Shown in pieces: positions 5,121-6,518 of a DNA stretch of 6,518 nucleotides. Made by a program: the position numbers and the translations under genes. The first letter of the stretch is position 1, and each line of letters opens with the position of its first letter. The stretch is from CAWJJM01 sp963843275 (GTDB taxonomy: Bacteria > Acidobacteriota > Thermoanaerobaculia > Multivoradales > JBCCEF01), in NCBI GenBank assembly GCA_963843275.1, contig CAWJJM010000007.1:1-6518 (forward strand), written 5' to 3'. The notes below the pieces were generated by a model. It saw only the letters and a program-made list of their open reading frames with translations. It was not told the origin of the DNA and did not search any database.

Positions 5121-6398
5121 TCAGCCGCCGCCGCCGGCGCTCTCGGCGGGGATGCCGAAGACGGCGGTGATCAGCATCAGCAGCGTCATCAGCGCGAAGA
5201 GGGCGGCGCGGCCGGGCTTGCGGTCGTCGCGGCTCCAGGCGTGGACCGCGGCCATGGCGCACTGGATGGCGTAGTAGAAGGCGAAGGCGCGGCTGGCGTA
5301 GGCGATGACCGCGAAGATGTTCGTCGACCACAACAGGGCGAGGGCGAGGCCGGCCACCGCGGCATAGGCGAGGCGCCGGTCGACCTTGCCATAGCTCGCT
5401 TCCTCGACCAGCCCGCCCGAGCCGATGGTGTCTGCGATGGCTGCGGAGAGCTGGCTCATCACCGCGCCCACCACCAGCAGGTACGGCAGCACGAAGGCGA
5501 CCTGCGACGAGAGGTCGAGGATGCCGGTCTCGCTCACCGAGTCGAAGGTGCCGAGCAGGACGGTGGCCAGCGCCACGAAGACGAGGTAGATGGCGGCGGC
5601 GATCCACTGCGCATAGCGCATCGTCGCGACGCGCTCCTTCGCCGGGTAGACGTCGCGCAGGTAGCGGGAGGTCTCGAAGCCCTGGACGATGAGGAAGGCG
5701 CCGAGGAGCTGGCGCAGGGTGGTCAGGTCGAAGCTCGTCTGCATCGCCGGCAGCGCCCAGTCGCCGGTCGCCAGCAGCTCGCCGTTGTAGATCGCCAGCC
5801 CGACCAGCAGCCCGCCGATGATGGCGAGCTTGGTCTCCACCGCGTAGGTCTCCATCCACTCCAGCACCTTCAGGCCGCGCCACAGCCCGAAGGCGCCGAT
5901 GGCGACGACCAGGGCGGTGGCGATCCACTTCTGCCGGGTGGCGTTCTCGACGCCGAACAGGCGCAGCACGAAGGCGCCGAGGATCTCGAGATAGAAGGTC
6001 ACCGCGATGACGTAGGCGGCGGCGAGCACCAGCTTGGCGGCGCGGCCCATCCACTTGAGCGTCCCGTCGACGCCGCTGTGCGAGTCCTTGGACTCGGAGA
6101 TGTCCTCCACCTCGGCGATGTTGTAGCGCACCGCGCTGCCCGCCAGTTGGGCGAGGACCAGGATGCCGGCCATGGCGACGACGGCGAAGCGGCCGGCGGT
6201 GAAACCGAGCAGCGGGGCGACCACCAGGAAGCCGCTGCCGATGATCGAGGCCAGCGGGGTCACCGTGGCGCGCCAGGTCTCGGAGTGGCGGACCCTCGGC
6301 CGCGCGAAGAACACCAGCAGCGCCGCGGTCGCCGCCGCCACCAGGGCGTTGACGATCCAGTCGCCGACGCCGAGCTGTGCCAGATGGAAGTCGAACAT
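5121..6398 (-). CDS. APC-superfamily-type multi-pass transporter, substrate unknown
   Basis: A 425-residue inner-membrane protein with about 12 hydrophobic segments, at roughly 13-31, 46-66, 70-90, 119-148, 157-173, 188-205, 226-243, 264-286, 298-323, 343-361, 364-385 and 396-416. The segment TPLASIIGSGFLVVAPLL (47-64) holds the GSG break typical of TM1 in LeuT-fold amino acid/polyamine/cation transporters, and LLGAFLIVQGFETSRYL (231-247) looks like the matching discontinuous TM6. One extra N-terminal segment precedes this TM1. The cytoplasmic loop EVEDISESKDSHSG (96-109) is acidic. I do not recognise the subfamily, so no substrate is proposed. ATG at 6398 is preferred; an upstream TTG at 6440 would add 14 polar residues and is less likely. 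Upstream (6399-6518) I see only weak promoter matches, such as TTGACC (minus strand, 6460-6455) without a good -10, and a poor Shine-Dalgarno. Confidence 0.75.
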   Translation of the reverse strand: MFDFHLAQLGVGDWIVNALVAAATAALLVFFARPRVRHSETWRATVTPLASIIGSGFLVVAPLLGFTAGRFAVVAMAGILVLAQLAGSAVRYNIAEVEDISESKDSHSGVDGTLKWMGRAAKLVLAAAYVIAVTFYLEILGAFVLRLFGVENATRQKWIATALVVAIGAFGLWRGLKVLEWMETYAVETKLAIIGGLLVGLAIYNGELLATGDWALPAMQTSFDLTTLRQLLGAFLIVQGFETSRYLRDVYPAKERVATMRYAQWIAAAIYLVFVALATVLLGTFDSVSETGILDLSSQVAFVLPYLLVVGAVMSQLSAAIADTIGSGGLVEEASYGKVDRRLAYAAVAGLALALLWSTNIFAVIAYASRAFAFYYAIQCAMAAVHAWSRDDRKPGRAALFALMTLLMLITAVFGIPAESAGGGG

Positions 6399-6518
6399 GG
6401 ATCTCGGAGCGCGCAAGGGCCGTTCGTTTGCACCCTCCAACGCCGGAGTCTACCGGTCAACGGAAATCGTGGCTCGGGGTTGCGGGCACGGACTCTGCCG
6501 CGGGCCGGCGGGCCGCCT

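Noticed and set aside
6396..6440. TTG start at 6440 for the transporter
   Set aside because: It would add a polar 14-residue lead (EGANERPLRAPRS) with no better ribosome binding site than the ATG at 6398.

Overview
This is a high-GC bacterial window (clearly above 65% G+C by eye, with strong G/C third-position preference) holding five protein-coding loci and no rRNA, tRNA, IS element or CRISPR array. The organism cannot be fixed from the sequence. The secreted protein at the left edge has the FRGRVAG / DLDSLAVLSV style of N-terminus that I associate with reprolysin-like metalloproteases of Acidobacteriota (Thermoanaerobaculia-type), so a high-GC member of that or a similar soil/environmental lineage is my best inference, at low confidence.

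Layout, left to right. (1) 1-669, minus: N-terminal 223 residues of a secreted protein, cut by the window edge. (2) 670-757: an 88-bp gap with a perfect 8-bp-arm palindrome over a possible -10 box. (3) 758-3687, minus: hrpB, a DEAH-box ATP-dependent helicase. The linker between its helical domain and its C-terminal domain has expanded into a 33-bp tandem array (1791-2064). One unit lacks a single base, so the gene is split into a helicase-core frame (1684-3687) and a C-terminal frame (758-1984). (4) 3688-3815: divergent promoter region. (5) 3816-4226, plus: a small uncharacterised protein with a CxxC motif. (6) 4227-4480: intergenic, with a strong intrinsic terminator that works on the minus strand although no minus-strand gene feeds it, plus nested inverted repeats. 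(7) 4481-5083, plus: a MarC-family membrane protein, probably read from a leaderless transcript. (8) 5121-6398, minus: an APC-type multi-pass transporter converging on marC. (9) 6399-6518: transporter upstream region without a clear promoter.

The genes do not form an evident pathway: a nucleic-acid helicase, two unrelated membrane proteins, a small protein and a secreted enzyme, in mixed orientations. The most notable feature is the hrpB linker. It is a minisatellite-like array whose length is a multiple of three, open in all three frames of the coding strand, G-run rich, and currently out of frame by one base. The shifted frame ends in a TGATG stop/start overlap that leads into the C-terminal domain. 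This may be a sequencing or assembly error, a recent loss, or a reversible switch between one long and two short products. The sequence alone does not decide.
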